Part shown: piece by piece, positions 1 to 11,099 of the stretch
How the letters are laid out: each line of letters starts with the position of its first letter
Position numbering within the stretch: the first letter of the stretch is position 1
Assembly: GCF_000003855.2 (NCBI RefSeq)
Contig: NW_003101680.1
Span: 754,976 to 818,975, forward strand
Length of the DNA stretch: 64,000 nt
DNA from: Blastomyces gilchristii SLH14081
Lineage: Eukaryota; Ascomycota; Eurotiomycetes; Onygenales; Ajellomycetaceae
Reading direction: 5' to 3'
Notes under the pieces: model-generated
The model's database searches: none
The model's input: only the letters and a program-made list of their open reading frames with translations
Told to the model about the DNA's origin: nothing
Program-made: the position numbers and the translations under genes

Positions 1-2687
1 TCTGCCCTTGTCACTTGGAGGCTGAAGTCGGAGAAGGAAAGATAGACAAGACAATACTCTCCACATTCTAGATCTCCTTGGTCTGCGTTGACAGGATACC
101 CCTCAATGTGGCTTCCGTGGTTACTCTCAAGGTATTGTTTTACAGAACTATGAGCAAAACGTACACAGCCGTCAATAGGGTCCACAACTACGAGGTTTGC
201 ACAACACCCAGCAACGATTTCTTGCTGTGGTATTTTCTCCGCATCCCACTCAGTATCTAGTGGAGTAAATGCAACAGCTTCTCTCAGCTCTTCAATATGA
301 AGGGGCCTCGTAGCGAAACTGACCCACTTCAATACCTTGACCGCGATGTTGTCCAGCATAACTATCCTTTGAGCGCAGCGACGATAGGTTTCTTCTAGAT
401 CTTTTGGAAGCTGTCCTAATGATAATCGTATTTGTGCGTCGGTGAAGCAAGTATCCCACAAGATCTCAAGCTGGAGATAGACCCACAAAAACCTATTGTT
501 TGTTAGCGTATGATCATATGGGGGATCGGATCATGAAAACTGAAAGGTGCGTCGAGGCATCTTACATCCCCGAGGACTCTTGTAATAGAGTTTCTTTAAT
601 CTCATGTAACAATGAAGAATTTGTGGTGAGCTTTCTGGACAAGGTTTTGTCGGCGATAGTCGTTTCGATGTACATCTGAATATCTCGCATGACATGGGAA
701 GACGTTGAAATATGTCGGATTCCTGGGATGAAAGTACTGATGTCCATGAACCCTGGAACTTGCTCCCTGCTTAGCAGTATGCATTTTGATCCTTGGCGAT
801 CACTTGAGCAAGAGAAATGGCGCAGAATGAATTTTAGAAGATTGCTGCAATTTCCTTGATCGAGAGCATCAATTCCATCAATGACATACGCCGTGTTTGG
901 GGCGTAACGATAAAGGTCGCCGAAAAGGTCTTCTAGATCTTGAAAATCTGGTGTGTGTGGCTCGCGTCCAAAGAACATGTGAATCTCTCGAATTAGATCT
1001 CTCGGGAAAGGTACGTACGCGTCGTGGAGGAACCTGCATAGTTGTTTGATGAAACTGGAGAGAATATATGATGGCTGGAGTGATCTGGGATGCTCGGTCT
1101 CGCAGTAGAAAAAGATACTGGGAGCACGCAGCTTAGAGGAACGATATATCAATTCCTCCACCACGGACGTTCTGTTTATCCTTCACCGTCAGGACACAAA
1201 CAACAAAGATGGGGTAACTACGCTTTAGAGTACTAACGCTATAATTGTTTTGCCTGAGCCAACTAGTAACTCGCTGGACATCAGCATCGTCTTTAAAAAT
1301 GAACGCATAGAAATGAGTCGTACTCTTGCCAGAACACCATAAAGTGGGAATGGTGTTTCCAGTAAGCCATTCTTTGAAATCAGGATGGGCGAGGAACCAC
1401 TCCGTGGTTCCCAGAAGTCGTTTATGCAAAAGCCTTCGATGGACTCTGTTATGGTCGTACTTTGAAATTCTTTCAATTAGCCAATCGTCGATGTGGCCGT
1501 CACCTACACACGGGAGGTCAGCGGGTAACTTCTTACGAATAGCAGTATCGCAGATGCACTCACCCTTATCTTGAACTGTTAGGCCGCCAGATCGCATTTG
1601 CTCACTAACGGAGAGATCTTGACAATGATAGACTAGGACCAATTATTTATATGTCAGCAAAAGCCATAAATAGCGGAATGCATACACAGGAAGCTGGCAT
1701 ACGCTGACTCGATGAACCTGCTTTTGGCTCATCTGCAACCCGGTTTTCGTGAATGACAGAGAGAAGTTCTTTGGCGTATGCGGCAGCAATTGCTGCCGCA
1801 TAATCCTGCCATCGTTTGTTTTTATGGGAATCTGCGTAATCACAGATGCCTCGAATCACTAAGCAGGGAATTACGTCCATTAAGCCAGCCGCCTCCATCT
1901 CAAAGCAAAGAATGCCGAGTTCCCGAGCTAACCTGTCCCTGGTCTGGCCGTGCTTTATTACCTGGTTCCCAGAGGCGATAAGGCCATAGTGAATAACAGG
2001 GTCATGGTCATCTCGGGTAATCCGTTTCACTACTCGATTCAACTCACAGTCGTCACAGGTGATCCCCGACTCAATATGATCATATTCGGATTCAAACAAA
2101 ATATCGAAAATTTCTCCAGGATACGTCGAAATCGGCGCAAAGTGGGGATTCCTTGACACAGCTTCAGATATGAACGCTGGAATCTTGCTAGACTCTAATC
2201 TATGGGCAGCCTGCAGTCTGGATATGGCAGTCAGAATAACCGGCGGAGGTTTATTCAACATGCCTGAACGCTCAAACTGCCCATGTTGCACTGTTTTGCC
2301 ATAATCGTACTGTATGACACCCCCGAATTCTCTTGTAGGCTTGCTAACCACTATATCACCCAGTCGAATATCAATTTCCTTGCTTGGAACCCCACCTCCT
2401 ATGCCAACCATTAACCCAAAGCGTATTGCCGTAAAAGTAAACTTCATTTGGGAGGCTAAGTTCGTGGCTGCCGTCGTGCCATAGACACCTGATGGAAGGC
2501 ATAGGATTATAACATTATGAGCGCATATCCTCCCGAGCACGTATGTGTTCTCATCATTTGGACTAGTTGGCAGGGGAGGATGTCTCTCATCCAGCATCGC
2601 CTCGGCGGCGGCACTTTCCAGAGGGAGCGCACATATCCATGCGATCGTATAGTCCTGATGTTTCAATCTGCTCACCGAGGATGACAT
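1..2687 (-). CDS. NLR-type receptor: PNP_UDP_1 domain + NACHT NTPase (3' part beyond the window)
   Basis: Five exons fit in phase: 2687-1703, 1632-1324, 1262-1238, 1171-566 and 492-1; the frame is still open at base 1, so the C-terminal sensor repeats are off the window. About 805 residues are visible. Residues 1-330 form a purine-nucleoside-phosphorylase-like domain (AWICALPLE near the start, VGIGGGVP, FEMEAAGLMD, RGICDYADSHK). The NACHT part follows: TLWCSGK then GSGKTII is the Walker A loop, created only after removal of two short introns, and AYVIDGIDALDQ is the Walker B. The last exon reads FLWVYLQLEIL ... LPKDLEETYRRC ... FAHSSVKQYL, the usual winged-helix-like segment of fungal NACHT proteins. 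The family is linked to non-self recognition and heterokaryon incompatibility; the ligand here is unknown. The domain assignment is firm and the exon joins are good. Confidence 0.9.
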
Positions 2688-4796
2688 TGGGTCGTATCAA
2701 TGACTATGATAATCCGAAGTCGAGACATTAATAAAAACAGGATGAAGCTTGGTTAGGATACTCGAGCACTCCGATCAAACTTCAGGTGATGGACGTGGGA
2801 GTTTCATAGACTTGCCAGCCTCATTGCATCTAATTACCCCGCCTGTGGTTTGTATCTGACAAGGCTCTGCTGGGCGGCCAATGTCATGGCCTGACTCCCA
2901 GCTGCATTAAATAAGTCGAGCCAATCAGTCTTGGGGGCGAGGAATGAAAACTGCTGGCATGGCTCAAGTGAGCAGCATCCCTCTGACTACTTTATGTGAG
3001 AGAACTAGACAATAAGCATGCAGTATAAATCTGCCCATTAGCCAGTATGTCTCATATTCTTACATCGTCAGAAAAGCCACCGGCAGGCATGAACATTCTG
3101 CTAGAGCCCGGCTGCTATCACCAAGCGGTTGACAGGTTTATCATTTTTGCAAGGACCCAACTCTCGTGGTTGTTTGCGAGAGGTTGAGAATCACGAATTT
3201 TCCTTGTTGGCAGTACAATAGAAGAATGAAGAATAAAAGCGTACGAGCAATCGATCACGGCTGGGGAGGTGAGAAACAAAATCTTAGTCGGCGTAGTTAG
3301 CTGTGTATGTAATTACAATACAGCTAATACGCTTGCTAAAACAGGATAAATTGGTAAAATAACGCCATCCAAACCAGATCTAGAAAGTTGCTGCTGATAA
3401 AGATATAGTTGCTCAGTGTTTTTGCTAACTATTTCTTTTTGCCTGCGTATTCCGTAACATAAAATTCAATTCAATTAGAAACCCATATAAAATCCCTCCA
3501 TTCTAAGCTGCGACTATATAGTTGGACGACGAAAGCCAATGCGGTTTGTCGAATATCCGATGCTTCGTCCTGGGCCGCTAGATGGTGATGATTGCAGGAT
3601 CATCGTAGGGTGAGAAAGAGGAATATCCTGATCAAGGGCAGATGCATACTTAAAACGCCCGCTTCTGCAAACCCTAGTGGCCATGTGTTTGTGGCGTCTC
3701 AGCGCATCAAACTGGCGATGAGTTCCAACCGCCCTTCAGTTTAGCAGAAGCCCGGGACGTCCCAATCATGGGCCGTCTAGGGCAGTTGTGCTTCTACTTG
3801 CTCAGCTGGTAGCACCATTTCATTATCCGTGAAGAATTCCAAGGTAATCCTCGTCGTCCACAGTCATTTTGCGACAGGAAGAGCGCCACTGACAACCTGT
3901 GAGGGATGGAACTTGGGGGAATATTTACGCCCAGCTTCACGGAAAAGGCGTCTGAAGCCGTGAGCTGAGTTGGTCAGAAGAGACAAAACTAAAACTCTCT
4001 CCAGTGAACCTTCGTTGGGTGAGGAGGGGAAATCTTATCCTCTAACTATCGCTCACAATGCCCAGAGCGCTAAAGTCTGCATGGTGATGATATGATTGAG
4101 ATGGGAGATGCAAGTACTGTACTGTACATATAGGCAAAGCTGCCCATCGTTCCTCGGGAAGCAATGATAGGTTTAATCCTTAGGGATACATGTCGCTAAT
4201 CCGTAACTAACCTTTCCACCAGTCCGTCTCTCGGTTCGGTTGCAGGCTCCCGGCTGGAGACAAACGGAGAATTTCCTCGATCTTATCGCGGGCCGGAAAA
4301 TTCAAAAAAAAGGGCCATTCCATCCCCAAAAACTAGTGCCCGCGGGCCCGGGATAGTGTCCGAGTGGGGGGGCGGGAGAAATGAACCGCTATCAACGCCG
4401 ATGATTGAGGGGCTTCTCCCACAAAGCAATGACGATGTTGATACACATCAAACTACCACACGCCATGCTCCAGCTCTTTGCATTGGTCTCTCATTCAGGA
4501 TGCACCTTGGTATGCCGAACCAATGGGTATTCAGGGCAGTGAAGCCCTCTCTATTTCAATCTGGCGAATCGGGTTGCTCTCAATCACGTCGGCCTGGACG
4601 AGCAATCGGTGGGAAATGGGAATCGAAGAGGGGAAAATTGGGGTATAAAAAGGAGTCGGAAAGGCCTGAAGAATTTCGTTCAATCTCATGATTTCCGGGT
4701 TGATTTTATTCATCTTCTCCCTTCTGCCCTGGATAGGAAAAACTTGACCCACCAGCCATCGAAGGCAGCATATACCTTGTCTCTTGGGAGCTCAGC
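2688..4796. promoter_or_regulatory. Intergenic region and upstream region of the MFS permease, with GATA-factor-like sites
   Basis: No convincing gene was seen. Several HGATAR-type sites, the consensus bound by AreA/NIT2 GATA factors, lie upstream of the permease: TGATAA near 3396, CTTATC near 4034, CTATCG near 4046 and CTTATC at 4282-4287. A good TATA box (TATAAAAA, 4644-4651) sits about 150 bp before the permease start codon. Regulation by nitrogen is an inference from these sites and from the Dal5-like family; such short sites also occur by chance. Confidence 0.45.
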
Positions 4797-6588
4797 ATGG
4801 ATAAACTATACAAAACAGACCATGAAGAAACCATCTCAGCGGAAAAGCGAGATAACCTCAAGGCTACGGATGTCATCGACACAGTCAGCACCGACGAAGC
4901 CCTCAAGGTTATCGCTGCATATGATGGAGACTCAACATGGGATCCTGTCGAGGAAAAACAGCTGGTGCGGAAAATTGATCGGAAACTTATGACAATCCTC
5001 TGCATCACATATGGGTTGCAGCAATATGATAAGACCATGCTATCCCAAGCCGTGAGTGTGCCCAGCCTTACCTTCCAACAACTCTACAGACCGTCAGTTA
5101 GCCACCAAGCTAAATCCTAACATGCCAACAGGCTATTTTCGGCCTTCGAACAGACCTCGACCTCAACGTCGGAAACCGCTACTCATTCTCCGCTTCCATC
5201 TTCTATCTAGGCTTTATCGCGGGGGCCTACCCTGCCATATACATGGCTCAGCGGTGGCCCATTGAGCGTGTAGCCTCGGGCATTGTGTTCATCTGGGGCA
5301 TTTGCCTTATCTGCACCATAGCCTGTCACAATTGGCAGGCACTGTTCGCCCAGCGATTCTTCCTTGGTTTTCTTGAATCTGGAGTATCGCCGATGTTCAT
5401 GTTGGTGGTGGGCGGATGGTATCTGAAAGCAGAACAAGCATTGCGTATGGGAATGTGGTATTCCTGCACCGGTTATGTTAGCGCCATCAGCCCCCTGATC
5501 AACTACGGCCTGGGTCATATCACTGGCTCCCTGAGCCCGTGGCAGTATATGTATATAGTTGCCGGCGTGATTACCATCCTCTGGGCTGTCGTGATCTACT
5601 TCTTCATGCCACCAGATCCCATACGGGCCAAGGGTTTTACCGACCGCGAGCGCTACATTGCCGTTGCGCGCATGCGGGTTAACAACAGCGGCGTTCGCAA
5701 TACGCATTTCAAGATCGAACAAGTTTGGGATGCCCTCTCGGATCTGAAGTTCTGGATTATCTTCGCAGCCTCATTCCTGCTGATGATAGCCAACGGTCCA
5801 GTCTCATCATTCATTCCTATTTTCATCAAGTCGTTCGGCTTCAGCCCCTTGGACTCCCTCCTATTAACTCTACCTGCTGGATTCATCGGAGGCACCATCG
5901 AGTTGGTAGTCTGTCTCGTTGCGTATAAATATGTCAATATCCGTACCTGGTTGGTAGTGATATGCGAGTTGGGCACTATCATGGCGAGTCTTCTTCTTTG
6001 GAAACTCCCTCGAGAGCAGAAGGGAGGCCTGTTATTTGGAACGTACTTCCTTGCATCCTTTGGTGGTGCATATGCTATCCTCATGGGCCTTCAAGTTGCA
6101 AATACAGCGGGCTATACCAAAAGATCGGTAACCTCAGCAGGGGTGTTCATGGGCTACTGTTTGGGTGAGTTTGCTCATGCCTCTTCCAATAGTGGTTAAA
6201 TCCCTTACTTCCAGAATGGTATAAGCAAAACTGGTCAGTATACCCGAATATGTTTACTGAACATTCTATTATCAACACAGGAAACTTCGTTGGTCCTATA
6301 GTATTCGAACCGAAGGACGCGCCCGTGTACGCCCCAGGATTCATTACAGTGCTGGTGACAGCCATCGCCGCAATATTACTCGCAATTCTTTACAGATACG
6401 TTGCAATCTATGAAAATCGCAAACGAGATAAGACGGGGACGATGGAAGCATTTGAGCACGCTTATGATGATGATCTGACTGACAGAAAGGTTGGCGCTCC
6501 ACTCCATTTCCATATCCTGTCATTGTATATTACAGCTCTGCTAACTGATATGTCCCGGCAGAATCCGCAATTTAGGTACATTTTGTAG
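4797..6588 (+). CDS. MFS permease of the Dal5/allantoate (anion:cation symporter) family
   Basis: Four exons: 4797-5051, 5132-6164, 6281-6489 and 6562-6588, giving 507 residues, a normal length for the family. The introns begin gtgagt, gtgagt and gttggc; the last one, with a weak donor but a gctaac branch-like site, is needed to reach the family's usual end (DLTDRK then NPQFRYIL). Hallmarks are ITYGLQQYDKTMLSQA in the first membrane segment, FGLRTDLDL, NRYSFSASIFYLGFIAGAYP, QRFFLGFLESGVSP (the MFS motif after TM4) and PPDPIRAKGFTDRER in the central loop. About 12 membrane segments can be read. Relatives import allantoate, ureidosuccinate, nicotinate, dipeptides or other organic anions at the plasma membrane; the substrate cannot be told from sequence alone. 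No pathway genes lie next to it. Confidence 0.9.
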
Positions 6589-7485
6589 CATCGAGAACAT
6601 AAAATAACAGATGTATTCCATCGGTCAAGGTAGCTTTTAGTCTTCTGTTCTTTCCAGCAACGTCTATACCCCGCACAAATATAACGCCCTTATCCATTGA
6701 TGAAACCAATTAAACCTTAATTTTATTAGTTAAAACATAACCCGGCGGCGGCTTCATGCAAGCGAAGCCGTTGCAGCCTCTCTCTCCATTTAATAGTTTT
6801 GATTCGTGGGAATGTCTCCGTGCTCCTCCTCCCCGTAGAAAGTGTATCTATTTCTGAAAACTCCGAGCCCGTAACTTCACTACCCAGTCTGACGCCGTGT
6901 GATTCATAGTTTTGATTTATTAGTGGCAAACTCTTGCTAAGTTCGTAGGAGGGAGGAACATGGGAATGCAATTCTTACGTTTAAGTTTTAAGTGAGGATG
7001 GACCCGTCTTCGTTTCTGCTCCAAGCTTGACGACTGGTTGGCGTAGCATAGGTGCTTTTCTGCTGAACAAACTCCCCATCTGCAGAAGCACATATGTATT
7101 TCTAGCTAAAAGCTAACAGAGCTTGAATAGAACAGGTAAAAAGGGAACTTCAAGGGAATATCCAGACATTGGAGTAATTCTAAACGAGCATCAGGACAGG
7201 TGCCTCTTTGATTTATGATTTATTATTATTATTATTATTATGAGTATTATTATTATTATTTGTTTTAAGTAGTTACCTTCAAAATTTTTTCTAAAGGAAA
7301 CAAAAGGAAACCAACTAGTAGCCCCATTTTACATCTAAATCCATGCATCGCAAGGCGGGTGGCCAGGCTTCCAGGATGAGAAAAGTTTATATATTCTTCA
7401 ACTGGTGAGAATTTTACCAACCACTGTTCTGTCTTATAGCTAACCATCTGTATCTAGTCAATTAAAGCAAAGGCGGGCGTATTAT
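6589..7485. other. Intergenic region with an (ATT)n microsatellite
   Basis: No gene was seen between two convergent genes. An imperfect ATT/TTA microsatellite occupies about 7217-7262. Small open frames here have no recognisable content. Confidence 0.6.
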
Positions 7486-8909
7486 TTAGAAGGGCCGGGA
7501 CTCAGAAGGGAGGAGAAATAACTCAATATCTATACCAGCCTTGCGAAATGGAACTTCAATCTCAACTGGCAAATTCAACACTTTATATGGGCCGGGATAG
7601 CCGACATGACTCTCTCGTATACAAACGTGCACCAGATTAGGCAGGCGAATTTCTTTGTTCATTCCAATTTGTAGCAGCCAGGTGAGATACTCCGGTATGT
7701 AAGTAGGAGAGGAGTCGGGCGGTGCATCATTGGCGGAGAACAGAGAATCAGCTTCAAACGCACCAAATTTTTTTTGAAAAAGAATCTATATACGTACGAT
7801 GAAGCACAGATATCGATGTTAGTTTCAGGAAATTGAGGGGAATGACATGAAGGTTTGGTGAATCCGCCCTACGGCGACAGGAAAAAAGGGGCAGCGAAAA
7901 GCGAAAAGAAAAATTAGGGGGGAGATAAACCAAAAGAATATAACTGTACCTCCAAATCTTCTAATGAAGAAGGCAGCCGCTGATGAATGTCACTTCGCAA
8001 TACCGGACTGTATGTGTCATCATCACTGAGAAGAAAGAGAGTGTCTATCTTCAAAACTCGCAAGCGTTTCATATCGCGTAAAACAACAGGACAACAATCG
8101 AAATATTCCCAAAATTCAAGATACTCGCAATTTAATTCGAGTATAGTAACTGTTTCTTGGCAGAAACTAAGCGCATTTGATAATAGTATTCGTTCCGAGC
8201 GGACGTTGATGGGGTTCTTTATACTGAAGGCGAAAGCTGTCAATGTTGGGCAGGATGAGATAAGTCTAGGGAGCAGAGAAATGGTTTCGGACGGAACACG
8301 GATTGTTAACTCCTTGAGAGACGTCTGGCGCTCCATGTTAGGCGGAAGTCTGACAACAACAGAACGTTGGCGCCCTGTCCTTGAGAAACTGTGATATTCC
8401 ACGGCTAGAGACTCGATGGCTGGAAGCTGCATATAGCCGGCTGCTACTCCAAGGTTGAGAAGGTGGCCGTATATTTTAACGCAACGGAGTCTACTGAGCG
8501 GATTGCTTCGAAGAACCACATGTAGTTTGTCTTCGGTCTCTATTGATAGGACCAACTTTTCGAGGACGTAAAGCTTAGCAAGAACCTCCCAAATACAATC
8601 AACTATATGATGGCCCTCTACGTACGTCACTATCGCAATGCTCCGCGTCAGTCCGGCTAGACTTGGGTTTCTCGTGATTGAGCGATTAAATTTTGCCAGC
8701 CGCGCGAGGCCTTTGCATTCTGATTCCAGTGATGGTTGGGCAGATATGAATTGAACATCATAGTATAGATATTGAGGCACAATTCCGGCGAGGTAACTGT
8801 TTACACGTGCAAGGTTTGCTAAATCATGGTGTCCGATGCTGTCCTTCGAGAGGATTAGATGGACGAGCTCCACAGGTAGATCCTTCCACCCCATCTGGGG
8901 AAAATACAC
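7486..8909 (-). CDS. F-box protein with leucine-rich-like C-terminal region
   Basis: Two exons, 8909-7950 and 7785-7486, give 419 residues. The N-terminus MGWKDLPVELVHLILS, followed by DLANLARVNSYLAGIVPQYLYYDV, is a typical F-box, which binds Skp1 in SCF ubiquitin ligases. The rest holds irregular leucine-rich segments (LSRLRCVKIYGHLLNLG, LKELTIRVPS, LPSSLEDLE). The 164-nt intron starts gtacag, has an actaac branch-like site and ends tatag; joining it keeps the frame and adds 100 codons (ILFQKKFGAFEADSL ... IELFLLPSESRPF). Without the intron the protein would stop in AT-rich intronic sequence. The target recognised by the C-terminus is unknown. Such proteins are numerous and fast-evolving in these fungi. 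Confidence 0.8.
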
Positions 8910-9283
8910 CGGTGATTTAATTACTTTTTTTGACTGTCTGGAACTGCGTCAGGAGCATTCAATATAATTGAGCATCACGGGTGCGATTGGGTAGAATGTA
9001 CAAGTACAACTGAACTCACCTGGTGCTTGCTCAAGGTTGGTTTACCTTGCCTCTAGCTGGTAACTAAGTCATAAAAGCAACAGTGAGATATTAAGAAAAG
9101 GCCGGTTTGGTAATAGCGACTATGCATTCTCTGGGGGAAAATCCAGCGTTCACTAAACGATATCGAGCGCCCGGACACAGCTATATAGAATAAAAGAAAA
9201 GAAATAAAAGAAATAAAGAAGAAAGAAGAAGAGAGCAAAAATAAGAGAAGAAAGAAAAGAGAAGAAACGGATTGTTTATAGCG

Positions 9284-9320
<37 letters not shown>

Positions 9321-9463
9321 TGGAAGGAAAGGGCGGACGTGGGCAGTGAAAAGGGAAGGTCTCGTACATACCACAACTTGACCATAGACCCAACAAGGAA
9401 AGGAAAAGAAAAACATACACAATTGACAACTCAAGTTTATATGATGATAAATCCTGAAATCCC
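8910..9463. other. Intergenic region with a long poly(A) tract
   Basis: Upstream region of the F-box gene and 3' region of the Unc93-like gene. A run of 35 A lies at 9284-9318, preceded by a purine-rich stretch (about 9185-9270). No gene was seen; the frames read across the tract are low-complexity artefacts. Confidence 0.6.
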
Positions 9464-11099
9464 CTATGAGCGGCCCTTCATGTCACCCTCCCACTCCTCA
9501 AGTTTCATACTCCTCTTATCCTCCTGCGATGTCTCCGGTCGCACAATATTCGTCAAGGTTACCGAGGACACGGTTGGAATGGCAATAATCAGTGCCCCAA
9601 CGCATAACCCCCAGTTCATAGCCAGCTGCGTCATAGAGGGAGTTTTCAATGCATTCACCCTCCATGCCATTGCGCCACCAGTGGCTTGAAAAGACTTATA
9701 TGCTCCGACCAAAATAGCCGTGACAGCCGCAGAGTTGGACATACTGCCAATAAGCCAGTAGCAATATCCTTGCCAGAGTGCATCGTATAGGCCATAGAAG
9801 ATATAAAGAAACATCGGACCAATGGAAATGTCGGAACTAGTGAAGTCGATGTCTTGCACCAGACCGACTGCTGTGCGCTCGTCCTGCCATCTCTGGAATA
9901 CATAACCGCCACCCCAGGTGCCCAAGCCGCTTAGCATAAGGACGACCCAACCGAGCCAGGCGCGCTGTCGTCGGTTCATGAATCTCAGATCCATCAGGAA
10001 ACCCATCAGCAGACCGCCACACATCTGTGCCATCCAGTACAGAGCAGAATTCAGAGAGCGAGAACGAATGTTAAACGTTTTGCCATTCACATCGTTCTGC
10101 TGATATGAGTAGAAGACATTCGCGCAGAAAAATAGGGGAAGACTGCATAGGATTTTGACGCGGAAGATGGTGCTGAAGATGAGTTTTCCCAAAGCCGGCA
10201 GTGAGCGATCTCGAATCATATATTCGGCTTCGCGAAGTTGGGAGAGTTCAACTCGTGAAGGGGGGCATATAAAGACGCCAATCGCCCAGCCAAATGCCAT
10301 GACAGCCATCGTGGCGATATATGTGCTGTTGGATACCGTGCCTTCTGGATTGTTGTAGTTGAGCCCGAAACTGGCTAGGGAGCCGATTGTACCACCCATA
10401 TTAAATATAATCCAGAATAAGGCAATTGCACGGCCCTTCTGGGATTCGGGGACGTAGGTTGTCATTATGGCACCCTGGGCAACCCAGAGGAAGCTGGCCC
10501 CTACACCGAGAACGCCACCCGCGACGATGACAAAGGGGCCATTTTCAATATCTTGGAAAATATGTTAGATAGCGGCTTTCTATATAGATCGAAAGATCAT
10601 TTTGTGTAAATTCGAACAGCACTCGGCCTCTATCAGAATTTGACTCACAGTTAAAGGCCAACAAACTCCCGCTGTAAAGAGCGTACGTCCATCCGCCAAC
10701 CAACCAACAGGAGCGTGGGCCGATGATCGAGAATATAGGCCCGACAACAAACAGGGCAGTGGCAGCATTCGCCGCGAGCAAGGCTACATTCGCATTGGCT
10801 GCAACTGTTGGGTCTACCTGGCCCGAACCCCCTAAGCCAGATAGGGCATTGTACATCTAGACTCGAATATAGGTCAGTAGATCTTCTTTCGTGGTAATGT
10901 TAGAACAACGAAGCTCACACTATAGAAAACCACGTACACCAGGACAGCAAAAGCAGATGAAGCTTATCAGCAGCACCTGAAACCAGGCATTGGTGAAGAG
11001 AGCAATGTACCACGGTGTGGCAGGCGATCCTAGATCAACAAGGGGCGTTCTGCCCATCTCTAACTCACGATTAGTGATGGTTGAAGAAAATTTTCTCAT
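9464..11099 (-). CDS. Unc93-like (DUF895) major-facilitator-type membrane protein
   Basis: Three exons: 11099-10938, 10856-10649 and 10551-9464, giving 485 residues. The introns start gtacgt and gtgagt and the phases agree. Visible family features are LISFICFCCPG followed by MYNALSGLGGSGQVDPTVAA, LLAFNY..NGPFVIVAGG, WVAQGAIMTTYVPE, KGRAIALFWIIFNMGG and GLYDALWQGYCYWLIGSMSN, spread over about 11-12 membrane segments. The family is MFS-related; in animals Unc93 proteins regulate channels or receptor traffic, while the fungal members are mostly uncharacterised. The protein ends in a charged cytoplasmic tail (EEWEGDMKGRS). No functional link with the neighbours is visible. Confidence 0.88.

Noticed and set aside
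4356..4691. A 111-codon open frame upstream of the permease
   Set aside because: It covers the permease promoter with its TATA box; the composition is not protein-like and nothing is recognisable.
7752..7797. A one-base frameshift at the 8-T run, or a 46-nt second intron, in the F-box gene
   Set aside because: A single 164-nt intron with a good branch-like site and the acceptor tatag at 7786 restores the frame without either assumption.
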